A stretch of 45,900 nucleotides of DNA from Synergistaceae bacterium (GTDB lineage Bacteria; Synergistota; Synergistia; Synergistales; Aminobacteriaceae): NCBI GenBank assembly GCA_012521675.1, contig JAAYLU010000016.1:1-45900 (forward strand), given 5' to 3'. The translations under genes and the position numbers were made by a program. The notes beneath the pieces were generated by a model, which searched no databases, had not been told where the DNA came from, and saw only the letters and a list, made by a program, of their open reading frames with translations. Shown here in pieces: positions 36,587-45,035 of this stretch. Position 1 is the first letter of the stretch. Each line of letters begins with the position of its first letter.

Positions 36587-38668
36587 ATGGGAACCCGTCA
36601 GCCTGAGAACACTCGAAGTTTCGCCTTGGCTGCCCACGGAGGGGCTGGTAAGACCAGCCTCGTGGAGGCCATGCTTTTCAACTGCGGAGGCACGAACAGA
36701 CTGGGGAAGGTCGAGGACGGAAACACGGTCAGCGACTTCTCGCTGGAGGAGCAGAAGAGACAGATCTCCATCAACACGTCCCTCGTCACGATGGAGAGGG
36801 GAGAGAAGACCCTCTTCGCGCTCGATACCCCCGGATTCGCGGACTTCGTGGGCGAGATGCGCTCCGCGGTCAGCGTCGCGGACTCATTGATGATCGTCGT
36901 CAACGGAGTCAGCGGCATCGAGGTCCAGACGGACAAGGCCTGGGACACCGGCAAGGAGTTCGGCCTTCCGGTGGCCTTCTTCATCTCCAAGCTCGACCGG
37001 GAGAACTCGGACTTCGACAAGGTCCTGGCGGACATCAGGGCGGACTACAGTGACAAGGCCGTACCGGTGCTCCTTCCCATAGGCAAGGAGGTCTCCTTCA
37101 AGGGCGTTGTGGACGTCCTTCGCGGCAAGGCTTACACTTACGAGCCGGACGGCTCGGGCAAGTTCGTCGAGGGCGACATACCCGCCGATATGGCGGACGC
37201 GGCGGCATCCGCCCACGAGACCTTGGTCGAGGCCGTGGTCGAGGCCGACGACGACATGATGATGCGCTACCTCGAAGGCGAGACCATCACGGACGAGGAG
37301 CTGGCCCCGGTGCTGAGAAAGGCTATGGCCCAGCGCCAGCTGATGCCCGTATTCCCGGGAGCCTCGACGCATAACATAGGCGTGCAGCAGGTGCTCGACT
37401 TCATCGTCGAGTACTTCCCCTCGCCCGTCGACGCAAGGCCGCGCCCGGCGAAATCGGGCGACGAGGAAGTCGAGATCGTCGCCGATCCCTCGGCCGAATT
37501 CACCGCCACCTGCTTCAAGATCATGGTCGACCCCTTCGTCGGCAAACTCTCCTTCGTCAGGGTGAACTCCGGATCCCTCACGACCGACCATGGCATCTAC
37601 AACGTCAACAAGCAGGAGGACGAGCGAATCAGCTCCTTCAAGTTCATGACCGGCAAGGAGGGCAAGGACGTCAAGGAGATAGTCGCCGGGGACATACTGT
37701 CCATGCCGAAGCTGCAAAGCGTGCAGATCGGCGATACTCTGAGCGTCAAGGGATCCAAGGTCGTCTTCCCGCCGATCGAGTTCCCAAAGCCCGTCTACAG
37801 CGTCGCCATAACCGCGAAGAGCCGCGCCGACGAGGACAAGCTCGGCAACGCCATCAACAAGACGCTGGAGGAGGACCTCAGCCTAAGCTACGAGAAGAAC
37901 CCCGAGACCAACGACAGCGTGCTCTCCGGCATGGGCGACATGCACATAGATATAGTCCTTGCCAAGATGAAGGAGCGCTACGGCGTGGACCTCGACACGA
38001 GCACCCCCCAGGTCCCGTACAGGGAGACCATACGCAAAACCGCCGAGGCCCAGGGCAGGCACAAGAAGCAGACAGGAGGACACGGCCAGTACGGTGACGT
38101 CCACATAAGGTACACTCCGATCGCGAGGGGTGCCGGCTTCGAGTTCGAGGACAACATAGTCGGAGGCGCAATACCCAAGGGCTTTATACCGGCGGTGGAG
38201 AAGGGCCTGCGCGAGAACATGGTCAAGGGTCCGATGGCCGGCTTCCCGGTCGTGGACTTCAAGGCCACCCTCTACTTCGGCTCCTACCACGAGGTGGACA
38301 GCTCCGAGATGTCCTTCAAGCTCGCTGCGCGGCTGTCGTTCCGGAAGGGGATAATGGACGCGGGCCCCATACTGCTGGAGCCTATCATGAACGTCGAGGT
38401 CATGGTCCCGGAGGAATACCTGGGCGACGTCATGGGCGACTTCAACGGCAGGCGCGGACGCATCCTCGGCATAGACAGCAAGGGACACCAGCAGATAGTC
38501 AAGGCCCAGGTTCCCCTGGCGGAGATGTTCCGCTACGCTATCATCCTCAGGTCGATGACCTCCGGCCGAGGCACCTTCACGATGGAGTACGACCACTACG
38601 AAGAAGTCCCTGCGGAGATAGCGAAGAAGGTCATAGCCTCCCACAAGGATGAGGAAGAGGAGGAGTAG
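36587..38668 (+). CDS. EF-G-2-type translational GTPase (EF-G paralogue)
   Basis: A 693-residue protein with all five EF-G domains. The G domain is divergent: P-loop AHGGAGKTS, a switch I region without the canonical RGITI, DTPGFADFVGE where canonical EF-G has DTPGH, and SKLD in place of NKMD. Phe84 thus replaces the His needed for rapid GTP hydrolysis. These traits match the EF-G-2 group (as in Thermus EF-G-2), whose role is unclear and which does not replace EF-G. Domain IV has KKQTGGHGQYGDVHIRYTPI, and domain V ends with TSGRGTFTMEYDHYEEVP. GGAGG precedes ATG 36587. The true EF-G gene is presumably elsewhere. Confidence 0.88.
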   Translation: MGTRQPENTRSFALAAHGGAGKTSLVEAMLFNCGGTNRLGKVEDGNTVSDFSLEEQKRQISINTSLVTMERGEKTLFALDTPGFADFVGEMRSAVSVADSLMIVVNGVSGIEVQTDKAWDTGKEFGLPVAFFISKLDRENSDFDKVLADIRADYSDKAVPVLLPIGKEVSFKGVVDVLRGKAYTYEPDGSGKFVEGDIPADMADAAASAHETLVEAVVEADDDMMMRYLEGETITDEELAPVLRKAMAQRQLMPVFPGASTHNIGVQQVLDFIVEYFPSPVDARPRPAKSGDEEVEIVADPSAEFTATCFKIMVDPFVGKLSFVRVNSGSLTTDHGIYNVNKQEDERISSFKFMTGKEGKDVKEIVAGDILSMPKLQSVQIGDTLSVKGSKVVFPPIEFPKPVYSVAITAKSRADEDKLGNAINKTLEEDLSLSYEKNPETNDSVLSGMGDMHIDIVLAKMKERYGVDLDTSTPQVPYRETIRKTAEAQGRHKKQTGGHGQYGDVHIRYTPIARGAGFEFEDNIVGGAIPKGFIPAVEKGLRENMVKGPMAGFPVVDFKATLYFGSYHEVDSSEMSFKLAARLSFRKGIMDAGPILLEPIMNVEVMVPEEYLGDVMGDFNGRRGRILGIDSKGHQQIVKAQVPLAEMFRYAIILRSMTSGRGTFTMEYDHYEEVPAEIAKKVIASHKDEEEEE

Positions 38669-38699
38669 TACTTCTCCCGGGACGTTTAAAGGTTTTACA

Positions 38700-38725
38700 G
38701 AGAGCCCCGCATATGCGGGGCTCTC
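38700..38725 (+). terminator. GC hairpin after the EF-G-2 gene
   Basis: A perfect 11-bp stem GAGAGCCCCGC (38700-38710)/GCGGGGCTCTC (38715-38725) with an ATAT loop. Only TT follows, so the U-tract is lacking and termination may be partial, allowing the flavoprotein gene to be read through. Confidence 0.6.
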
Positions 38726-38750
38726 TTGCCAGGGTAAAGGGGTGAGAATC

Positions 38751-40316
38751 ATGAGCGGAAGGGTGATAGTGGTCGGCGCCGGGGGCGCCGGTCTGACAGC
38801 GGCGATAGCGGCGCGAAAAGGTGGCGCGGAGGTGCTTCTCCTGTGCAAGACCTCCTGCGAGAGCGCAAACTGCACCGCCTACTCGGGTGGACTCTTCTCC
38901 CTCGCGTCCGGCGAGGTGAAACCGGATGACCACTACGAGCGAATCACGCGGACGGGGCGTTTCGTCAACGACAAGGAGATGGTCAGGGTCCTGGCCGACG
39001 AGTCCGAGAGGTCCCTGCGTACACTGCGTGATTGGGGGGTGACATTGGATATCGGCTCGGGAAGGGCGTCGGCGCGGGACACCGCCCCGTCGGAGATAAT
39101 GGGCGGCGGCGGGATGGTGCGTGAGCTGGCCTCGATCGCGCGCGATGAAGGGGTGAATGTCCTCGAGTACCATGCCGCTGTTCGCCTCCTCACAGGGGAG
39201 AGGGGTGTGGAGGGAGTTGAGGCGGTCGACTGGAGGAGCGGGCGAGTCGTCTCCCTGCGGGGGTCCGCGGTGGTGCTGGCCACGGGCGGTGGAGGCGCGA
39301 TCTTCGAGCGTACCGACAATCCGGCCCGTATGACGGGCGACGGTTACGCACTGGCACTTGAGGCCGGGCTCGACCTCGTCGACATGGAGTATGTCCAGTT
39401 CTACCCGATGGGATGGGATCAACCGGGGTATCCTATGTGGATGGTGGGGCTGAACATGGTCGACTACATACCCCTGACCGACGAGGACGGCAGGGAGTTC
39501 TTGAGGGAGGCCTTCCCGTCTTGGGGGGTGTCCTCGGGGAGGGAGGCGAACCTGTTCGCGCGCGACAGGGCCGCGGTTCTGCTTGCGGGGCACGTGCAGA
39601 GCGGGCGCAAGGCGCTTCTCCACTTGGAGGAACTGAGCGAGGAGGACCTGAACGACCCCGATGTCAGGGTCGCGGTCATGTTCGACCTTCCGCCGGAGAA
39701 GCGTGCCGCTCCAGTCCAGGTAAGCCCGCTGCAGCACTACTTCTGCGGAGGAATACCCGTTGACTGCGACGGAAGGAGCGCCATCCCCGGTCTGTACGCC
39801 TGCGGGGAGGTCACGGCGGGCGTGGACGGCGCGAGCCGCATGGGGGGAAACGCCCTGACGAACATCGTCGTGTTCGGGCTTCGCGCTGGCAGGGCCGCCG
39901 CAGAAGAGGCCGGGCCCGCCACCGGAACCCTTTGCTCCGACATTTCTTCCCCGGAATCGCTTTGCTCGTTCCGGGACGGCACCCTACCGATCGAATCGAG
40001 GCGGGCGCTCCGGCGCATCGTCCAGAGGGGGCTTTCCCCGTGCAGGGACGGAGAGGGGATCAGGAGATGCATCGCGGAGATGGATAAGTGGAGCGAGTCG
40101 GCCGGAAGGTTGCGTCTGTCCTCCTCCATGGGCAGGCTGCACGCGCTTGAGATGAGGGGTCTCGAGCTGACCGCAGGGGCTGTGGCGAAGGCCGCCCTGG
40201 CCAGGGAGGAGAGCCGGGGGGTTCACTTTCGAGCCGATTTCCCTGAGGAGAGGGAGGAATGGAAGAGGCGAATCAGGGTCTCGCTTTGCGACGGCAAAGT
40301 AGTTGCCAAGGCATAA
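38751..40316 (+). CDS. FAD-dependent flavoprotein of the fumarate reductase/succinate dehydrogenase family
   Basis: A 521-residue soluble flavoprotein. The N-terminal Rossmann motif VVGAGGAGLTAAIAARKGGA binds FAD. ATGGGGAIFERTDNPARMTGDG, PLQHYFCGGIPVD (capping-domain His) and the C-terminal ASRMGGNALTNIVVFGLRAG are family motifs shared by SdhA, FrdA and NadB. No signal peptide, no iron-sulfur or membrane subunit gene is adjacent. Its helical C-terminal domain (about 430-520) resembles the SdhA/NadB tail. Possible roles are fumarate-type reduction or L-aspartate oxidase-like activity; the substrate is not decidable. GGGGTGA precedes ATG 38751. Confidence 0.85.
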   Translation: MSGRVIVVGAGGAGLTAAIAARKGGAEVLLLCKTSCESANCTAYSGGLFSLASGEVKPDDHYERITRTGRFVNDKEMVRVLADESERSLRTLRDWGVTLDIGSGRASARDTAPSEIMGGGGMVRELASIARDEGVNVLEYHAAVRLLTGERGVEGVEAVDWRSGRVVSLRGSAVVLATGGGGAIFERTDNPARMTGDGYALALEAGLDLVDMEYVQFYPMGWDQPGYPMWMVGLNMVDYIPLTDEDGREFLREAFPSWGVSSGREANLFARDRAAVLLAGHVQSGRKALLHLEELSEEDLNDPDVRVAVMFDLPPEKRAAPVQVSPLQHYFCGGIPVDCDGRSAIPGLYACGEVTAGVDGASRMGGNALTNIVVFGLRAGRAAAEEAGPATGTLCSDISSPESLCSFRDGTLPIESRRALRRIVQRGLSPCRDGEGIRRCIAEMDKWSESAGRLRLSSSMGRLHALEMRGLELTAGAVAKAALAREESRGVHFRADFPEEREEWKRRIRVSLCDGKVVAKA

Positions 40317-40345
40317 AAATGGAGCCTGCGTTGATCGCAGGCTCC
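40315..40345 (-). terminator. Rho-independent terminator of the binding-protein gene
   Basis: On the minus strand the 10-bp stem GGAGCCTGCG/CGCAGGCTCC (40336-40345 with 40321-40330) is followed by ATTTTTA. It ends the minus-strand gene 24 bases after its stop and can also slow plus-strand transcription arriving from the flavoprotein gene. Confidence 0.82.
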
Positions 40346-40368
40346 CATCGTATCTTGACTTAAGTGCC

Positions 40369-41550
40369 CTAGAAGTTGTCCTGAGGCGCCCACATCTCCA
40401 GGAAGTTCAGCTTGCCGTCCTTCCATACCATCATGGCCGCCGGCTTGTTCAGAGGGTTGTGCGTCTCCTCGTCCACGGTGAGGGTGAAATGGACCAGGCG
40501 CAGATCCTGCGTGTCCTCCAGCGCGTCCCTGACAGCGACCGGGTCGTCCGTGCCGGCCCTCCTGATGGCGTCGGCCACCCAGGTTATCAGGTCGTAGGCG
40601 TAGGCGACGTTGCTCGGTTCGGTCACGGGCCTGCCGTACTCCTTCTCGAAGCGTGAAAACAGCAGGGTCATCTGCGGGTTGAGCAGGTCCATGTTGTAGA
40701 CCCAGTAGCTGCCCTCCATCGCCTCTCCCGCTATCTCCTGCATGCTCGGGCTGAAGCCGTCCCCGCCGATGAAGGCGGGAGTCCAGTCGAGCTCGGCGGC
40801 CTGCTTCATGATGAGCCCCATCTCCTTGTACAGAAGAGGTAGTGCGACCCCCTCAGCCCCGGAGGCCTTCATCTCGGTCAGCAGCGCGCGGAAGTCGACA
40901 TCCCCGCTGCGGAATCCCCAGATGCCCTTAAGATCGCCGCCCAACTCCTCGTAGCGTTCAACGAAGAACTCCTTGAGCCCCTCGGAGTAGTCGCTCCCCA
41001 CGTCGGTGATGACCGCTGCCGACTTGATGTTCAACTTGTTGAAAAAGTAGTCGGCCATGACCTTGCCCTGGTAGGGGTCGGTGTAGCTGAGGCGGAAGGC
41101 AAAGGGGCGCACTTTGTTCGTCTCCGGGTCCACTGTGACCGTCGGGTTGGTCGCGGAGGTCCCGATCTGGGCCACCTTGCCGTTCTCGACCACGGAGGCG
41201 GTGGCAAGGTTCAGACCGCTGTAGTTCGTCCCCCCGATGACGCAGACCTTGTCCTCGTAGATGAGCCTGCGTGCGGCATTTATAGCGTCCTCCTGCCGTC
41301 CCCTCACGTCGTAGCAGATGAGCTCCAGCGGGCGACCCAGCACCCCGCCCGCCTCGTTGAACTCCTTGACCGCGAGTTGCGCACCCTCCTTCTCATGCTG
41401 CCCCCACGTGGAGCCGTCCCCGGTCAGTATGGCCAGGTAGCCGATCTTTATCGGCTCCCCGGTCGGCACAGCGGCGCAGGACGCAACGGAAAAGAAGACC
41501 ATAAATGCAGCGGCAACCACCAAAACCCTAATGTTCAGCACTCTTCTCAT
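40369..41550 (-). CDS. Branched-chain amino-acid-type ABC substrate-binding lipoprotein
   Basis: A 393-residue periplasmic-binding protein of the LivJ/LivK type (type I fold). The N-terminal signal ends in a lipobox-like SVASC near residue 24, so it should be a lipid-anchored protein. The mature part begins EPIKIGYLAILTGDGSTWGQ, with GGTNYSGLNLATASVVENGKVAQ, the SATNP loop and FRLSYTDPYQGK, all classical LivK-like segments. It would capture an amino acid or small amide outside the membrane. No permease or ATPase genes lie in the window, so it is an orphan binding protein or its partners are elsewhere. ATG 41550 has GGGGAGG upstream; it has its own promoter and terminator. Confidence 0.9.
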   Translation of the reverse strand: MRRVLNIRVLVVAAAFMVFFSVASCAAVPTGEPIKIGYLAILTGDGSTWGQHEKEGAQLAVKEFNEAGGVLGRPLELICYDVRGRQEDAINAARRLIYEDKVCVIGGTNYSGLNLATASVVENGKVAQIGTSATNPTVTVDPETNKVRPFAFRLSYTDPYQGKVMADYFFNKLNIKSAAVITDVGSDYSEGLKEFFVERYEELGGDLKGIWGFRSGDVDFRALLTEMKASGAEGVALPLLYKEMGLIMKQAAELDWTPAFIGGDGFSPSMQEIAGEAMEGSYWVYNMDLLNPQMTLLFSRFEKEYGRPVTEPSNVAYAYDLITWVADAIRRAGTDDPVAVRDALEDTQDLRLVHFTLTVDEETHNPLNKPAAMMVWKDGKLNFLEMWAPQDNF

Positions 41551-41594
41551 ACAGCTCTCTACCTCCCCTTGTGGTGTTGGAAAAAGTTCGGTCA

Positions 41595-41623
41595 ATTTTA
41601 AGCGGACGCACTGCCGTTGTCAA
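41595..41623 (-). promoter_or_regulatory. Promoter of the binding-protein gene
   Basis: Read on the minus strand: TTGACA (41623-41618), 17-base spacer, TAAAAT (41600-41595), the closest match to consensus in the window. The start codon lies 44 bases downstream. Confidence 0.85.
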
Positions 41624-41643
41624 ACACTCTTTCGGTGAATGAG

Positions 41644-41682
41644 AAAAAACGCGGAGCCGCTGTTGAGTTAAGCGGCCCCGCG
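41644..41682 (-). terminator. Rho-independent terminator of the oxidoreductase operon
   Basis: On the minus strand CGCGGGGCCGCT pairs with AGCGGCTCCGCG (41682-41671 with 41661-41650; one mismatch) and is followed by TTTTTT. It lies 22 bases after the stop of the 1102-residue gene. Confidence 0.88.
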
Positions 41683-41704
41683 TGGTTCTTGCCCTGTTTT
41701 GACC

Positions 41705-44700
41705 CTACGCCGTCGCCGTCGGGTTGGCGTGGAGCCTGCCCCCGCGCGGGATGGCGGCCGCGGCCAGCAGAGCACAGAGGTTTGTGCCGGTCTTTTCGGC
41801 CAGAGGGCCTCTGCGCACCGGCAGGCACCGCCCCTCCAGGTTGACCGTGTCCCCGTCCTTCTCCGTCCAGGGGAGGAGCGGAATGAGTACATCGGCCTTC
41901 TCTGCGAGGTTTGTCAGCTTCGAGGCCGCTACGGCGTACCTTCTGCCCGAGAGGTCGGCGGCGTCGAAGCCCGCCTCCTCTGGCGTCGTGCCCAGGAAGA
42001 CCAGCGGTGCCTCGCCTTTCGAGCGCAGCTCGGCGGCGTCGACGATACTCTCGCCCGCCGCGAGCAGGGAGGCGCTGCCGGTTCCCTTGAACAGGAGGAG
42101 GTATTCGCCGTTGAGCGAGGCCGCCGCATCGAACGCCTCCTTCGCCGGGGCAGCCCCCCCGATCAGGGTCAGCGGTTTCTTCGCGCCTGACAGTCGGCTG
42201 GCGGCTGATTTTATCTGCTCCGCGGAGACACCGGTGCCCTCAAGCCGAGAGCCCTGTTCGTCCTCCCCCTTGATGGCAGCAGTAAGAGCCTGCAGCACCC
42301 GCGTCATCTTCCCCTCCGCCGGCCTGAGTATCAGCGAGCCGCCCCTGTCGAGCAGGCCTGGCGTGTCGCCCACGTATACCAGCGCGTTCTTCTTGTGGCG
42401 CACGGCCCTGCGGAGCCAGGATGTCAGCACCGGCTGGTCCTCGTCCGTGTTCGCGCCGACGAGCAAGAAAGCGTCGCTCTCGCCGTAGCGGAAGACTCCA
42501 TCCGGCGAGACTCCGCTGAGACTGGAGTAAGAGGCTCTCTTGAGCCCCTCGCGGCCTGTCGCCTCCCTCAGGTGCGGCGAAAGTTCGGAGTCGGCTGTCA
42601 TGGCGATCCGAGCTTCGGAAGCGCGCAGCTTAATGTATTCTAAGATCGACCGAACCTCCTGCTCGGTGAGGGAGGGGCCGAGCACGAAGGACGCACTCTC
42701 CTCCTCCGATGTCAGTTCGTCGAAGGCTGCGATCGCCTCGCCAGGTTCCACGGGCGCGCCCTTGACGGCGTGATCGAAGTTTCCGTCCAGAGCGACCTCC
42801 TTGAAGCCGTATCGTCCCTTGACGCAGCAGCTGCCACCTGTGGGCGCCTCGGGGTCATCCAAGTCGGTGGTTACTCGCGCGACCTGGGACCTCCCCCGGT
42901 CAAGATTGAGCTCCAGCTCGCACCCTGCGGGGCAAAGGAGGCAGGTGGTCTTCACTATCTCCGGCTCCTCCAGGTGCGGCCAGCGGTCGACTCGGTTCTC
43001 GATCAAAGCTCCGACCGGGCAGACCTGTGTGCACAGGCCGCAGAAGGTGCAGTCGGAGTCCTCCATGTCGCGGTAGAACTGCGGGGTCAGCACCGACTCG
43101 AATCCCCGCTTGGCGAAGTCTATCGCGTGGAACCCCGCCACCTCGTCGCACGCCCTCACGCACTTGGCGCACAGGATGCACTTGTCCAGGTTGCGCGCGT
43201 AGTAGGGGTTCGCGTCCTCGATCTTCTCGATATGCTCCCCCGCGAGCTTCTCCGGATGGACCTCGTGGGTTATGGCGTACTCCCTCAGCTTGCACTCGAA
43301 GACGTCCGGGCATCCGCACTCCATGCAGCGGTTGGCGTCGCGCAAAGTCTGCTCCTCGGAGAGTCCGACGCTGTACTCGTCGAACTTCATCTTTAGCCGG
43401 GTCTCGCCCGGGACATGCGGAACCTCCTCCTGCACGGAACGGACAATGTGGGCGAAGTCCTCGGGACCCAAGTCCTCGCGCACTATGTCGTAGAAGAAGG
43501 GTTTCTTCGGCTTTCCGTGCGCCAGATAGTGGTCTAGCGAGTCGGCCGCCCAGTGGCCGTTGCCGATGGCCTCTATCGCTATCTTGGGCCCGGTCTGCTG
43601 GTCGCCGCAGACGAACACTCCCGGAAGCGCTGTGTCGTAGTCCTTGCCCACCTTCATCCTTCTGCCGTCGTGAATGTCGGAGGGCAGTCCGGTGAAGTCT
43701 ATGCCCTGGCCTATGGCGGCGATGACCATATCGGCCTCAAGCACGAAGGTCTCGCCCGTGGGCACGGGGCTTCTCCTGCCGGAGGCGTCCGGCTCGCCGA
43801 GCTCCATCTTCTCGCAGAGAATTCGCTCGACCCTTCCGGAACCCTCGATGGTCTTAGGGGCCGCGAGGAAGATGAACTCGACTCCCTCCTCGTCCGCTTC
43901 GACTATCTCTATCTCCTCGGCGGGCATCTCCTCGCGCGAGCGACGGTAGAGCACGGAGACCTTCTCCGCACCCAGGCGTTTCGCCGAACGGGCGGCATCC
44001 ATAGCTGTGTTGCCGCCTCCAACGACCACGACCCTCGCGCCGACCTTCACTTCGGGGTCGGTTTTGACCTTGTAGAGGAAGTCGATGCCGCCGACGACCC
44101 CGTCGAGCTCCTCTCCCGATACTCTCATCGGCGAGGACCTCCAGCACCCCATCGCAAGGATGACACCGTCGAAGTCCCTTCGCAGCTCGTCCAGCGTCAC
44201 GTCCCTCCCCAGGGCCGTCCCGGCACGAACTTCAATGCCGTGGGAGAGCAGCCAGTCTATCTCCGTCTGCAGGATCTTCTGCGGCAGCCGGTAGTCGGGG
44301 ATGCCGTAGCGCATCATACCGCCGAGCAGCTTCTCCTTCTCGAAGATCACCGGCCTGTACCCCTTGAGCCTCAGATAGTAGGCCGCGGATACACCTGCGG
44401 GGCCGCCGCCCACAATCGCGACTCGTTTGCCGTTCTCCTTGATCTCCGGCACAAAGCCCATCCTGCCGTTGTCAATCCCCCAGTCGCCGACGAAGCGCTT
44501 TATCTCCCTGATGGAGACGGGCGCGTCGTCCACGAAACGCCTGCGGCAGACCTCCTCGCACGGCGCGGGGCAGACCCGCCCTATGCAGGAGGGGAGTGTG
44601 ACGTGATGGTGCAGCGCGTCCAGCGACTCGCCGTACTTTCCCTGGGCCGCCAGGTTGACGTAGCCCTGCACGTTGCCCTGGCCCGGGCAGGCCAGGGTGC

Positions 44701-45013
44701 AGGGGGGACGGCAGTCTCCCACGTGGTCCGAGAGCAGCAGTTCAAGTGCCGTGCGCCTGGCGCTGATGGCGCGCTGTGTATCGGTTTTTATCACCATGCC
44801 CGGGGTTATAGTATTGGCGCAGGCCCTCAGCAGGGTCCTCGCTCCTTCGACCTCCACCAGGCATACGGAGCACCCTCCGTGAAGACTCAGGTGTGGGTCG
44901 TAGCAGAGGGTCGGGACCTCGATGCCGCACTCGGCGCACAGGTCGAGGATGCGCTGCCCCTTGTATCCGTATACGGTCTTTCCGTTTAGAGTAACTTTTA
45001 TATTCTTCTTCAT
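41705..45013 (-). CDS. NuoG-like/GltD-like fusion oxidoreductase, StnA-like candidate bifurcating transhydrogenase subunit
   Basis: A 1102-residue multi-cluster redox protein. The order is: an N-terminal [2Fe-2S] ferredoxin domain (1-80; CAECGIEVPTLC and GGCSVCLVEVEG); a GltD-type Fe-S domain (about 100-190; DCRPPCTLACPGQ and CIGRVCPAPCEEVC); FAD- and NAD(P)H-binding Rossmann folds with GGGPAG near 200 and GGGNTAMDAA near 330; two [4Fe-4S] sites (CILCAKCVRACDEV near 611, CTFCGLCTQVCPVGAL near 655); a NuoG/molybdopterin-type 4Fe4S motif CLLCPAGCEL near 692; and a degenerate NuoG-like C-terminal domain. No molybdopterin, hydrogenase or formate dehydrogenase signature is seen. An NfnB/GltD module in a NuoG scaffold beside a NuoF-like subunit is the Stn layout (ferredoxin/NAD/NADP bifurcation). 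AGGAGG precedes ATG 45013. Confidence 0.8.
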   Translation of the reverse strand: MKKNIKVTLNGKTVYGYKGQRILDLCAECGIEVPTLCYDPHLSLHGGCSVCLVEVEGARTLLRACANTITPGMVIKTDTQRAISARRTALELLLSDHVGDCRPPCTLACPGQGNVQGYVNLAAQGKYGESLDALHHHVTLPSCIGRVCPAPCEEVCRRRFVDDAPVSIREIKRFVGDWGIDNGRMGFVPEIKENGKRVAIVGGGPAGVSAAYYLRLKGYRPVIFEKEKLLGGMMRYGIPDYRLPQKILQTEIDWLLSHGIEVRAGTALGRDVTLDELRRDFDGVILAMGCWRSSPMRVSGEELDGVVGGIDFLYKVKTDPEVKVGARVVVVGGGNTAMDAARSAKRLGAEKVSVLYRRSREEMPAEEIEIVEADEEGVEFIFLAAPKTIEGSGRVERILCEKMELGEPDASGRRSPVPTGETFVLEADMVIAAIGQGIDFTGLPSDIHDGRRMKVGKDYDTALPGVFVCGDQQTGPKIAIEAIGNGHWAADSLDHYLAHGKPKKPFFYDIVREDLGPEDFAHIVRSVQEEVPHVPGETRLKMKFDEYSVGLSEEQTLRDANRCMECGCPDVFECKLREYAITHEVHPEKLAGEHIEKIEDANPYYARNLDKCILCAKCVRACDEVAGFHAIDFAKRGFESVLTPQFYRDMEDSDCTFCGLCTQVCPVGALIENRVDRWPHLEEPEIVKTTCLLCPAGCELELNLDRGRSQVARVTTDLDDPEAPTGGSCCVKGRYGFKEVALDGNFDHAVKGAPVEPGEAIAAFDELTSEEESASFVLGPSLTEQEVRSILEYIKLRASEARIAMTADSELSPHLREATGREGLKRASYSSLSGVSPDGVFRYGESDAFLLVGANTDEDQPVLTSWLRRAVRHKKNALVYVGDTPGLLDRGGSLILRPAEGKMTRVLQALTAAIKGEDEQGSRLEGTGVSAEQIKSAASRLSGAKKPLTLIGGAAPAKEAFDAAASLNGEYLLLFKGTGSASLLAAGESIVDAAELRSKGEAPLVFLGTTPEEAGFDAADLSGRRYAVAASKLTNLAEKADVLIPLLPWTEKDGDTVNLEGRCLPVRRGPLAEKTGTNLCALLAAAAIPRGGRLHANPTATA

Positions 45014-45035
45014 GTCAGCCGAATCCTCCTGCCGC

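Noticed and set aside
38649-38750. Upstream in-frame extension of the flavoprotein
   Set aside because: It would cover the end of the EF-G-like gene and the hairpin 38700-38725; ATG 38751 has a proper ribosome-binding site and the FAD motif follows at once.
41724-44989. Long plus-strand reading frames opposite the 1102-residue gene
   Set aside because: They are antisense shadows caused by high GC at third positions; composition and motifs support only the minus-strand gene.
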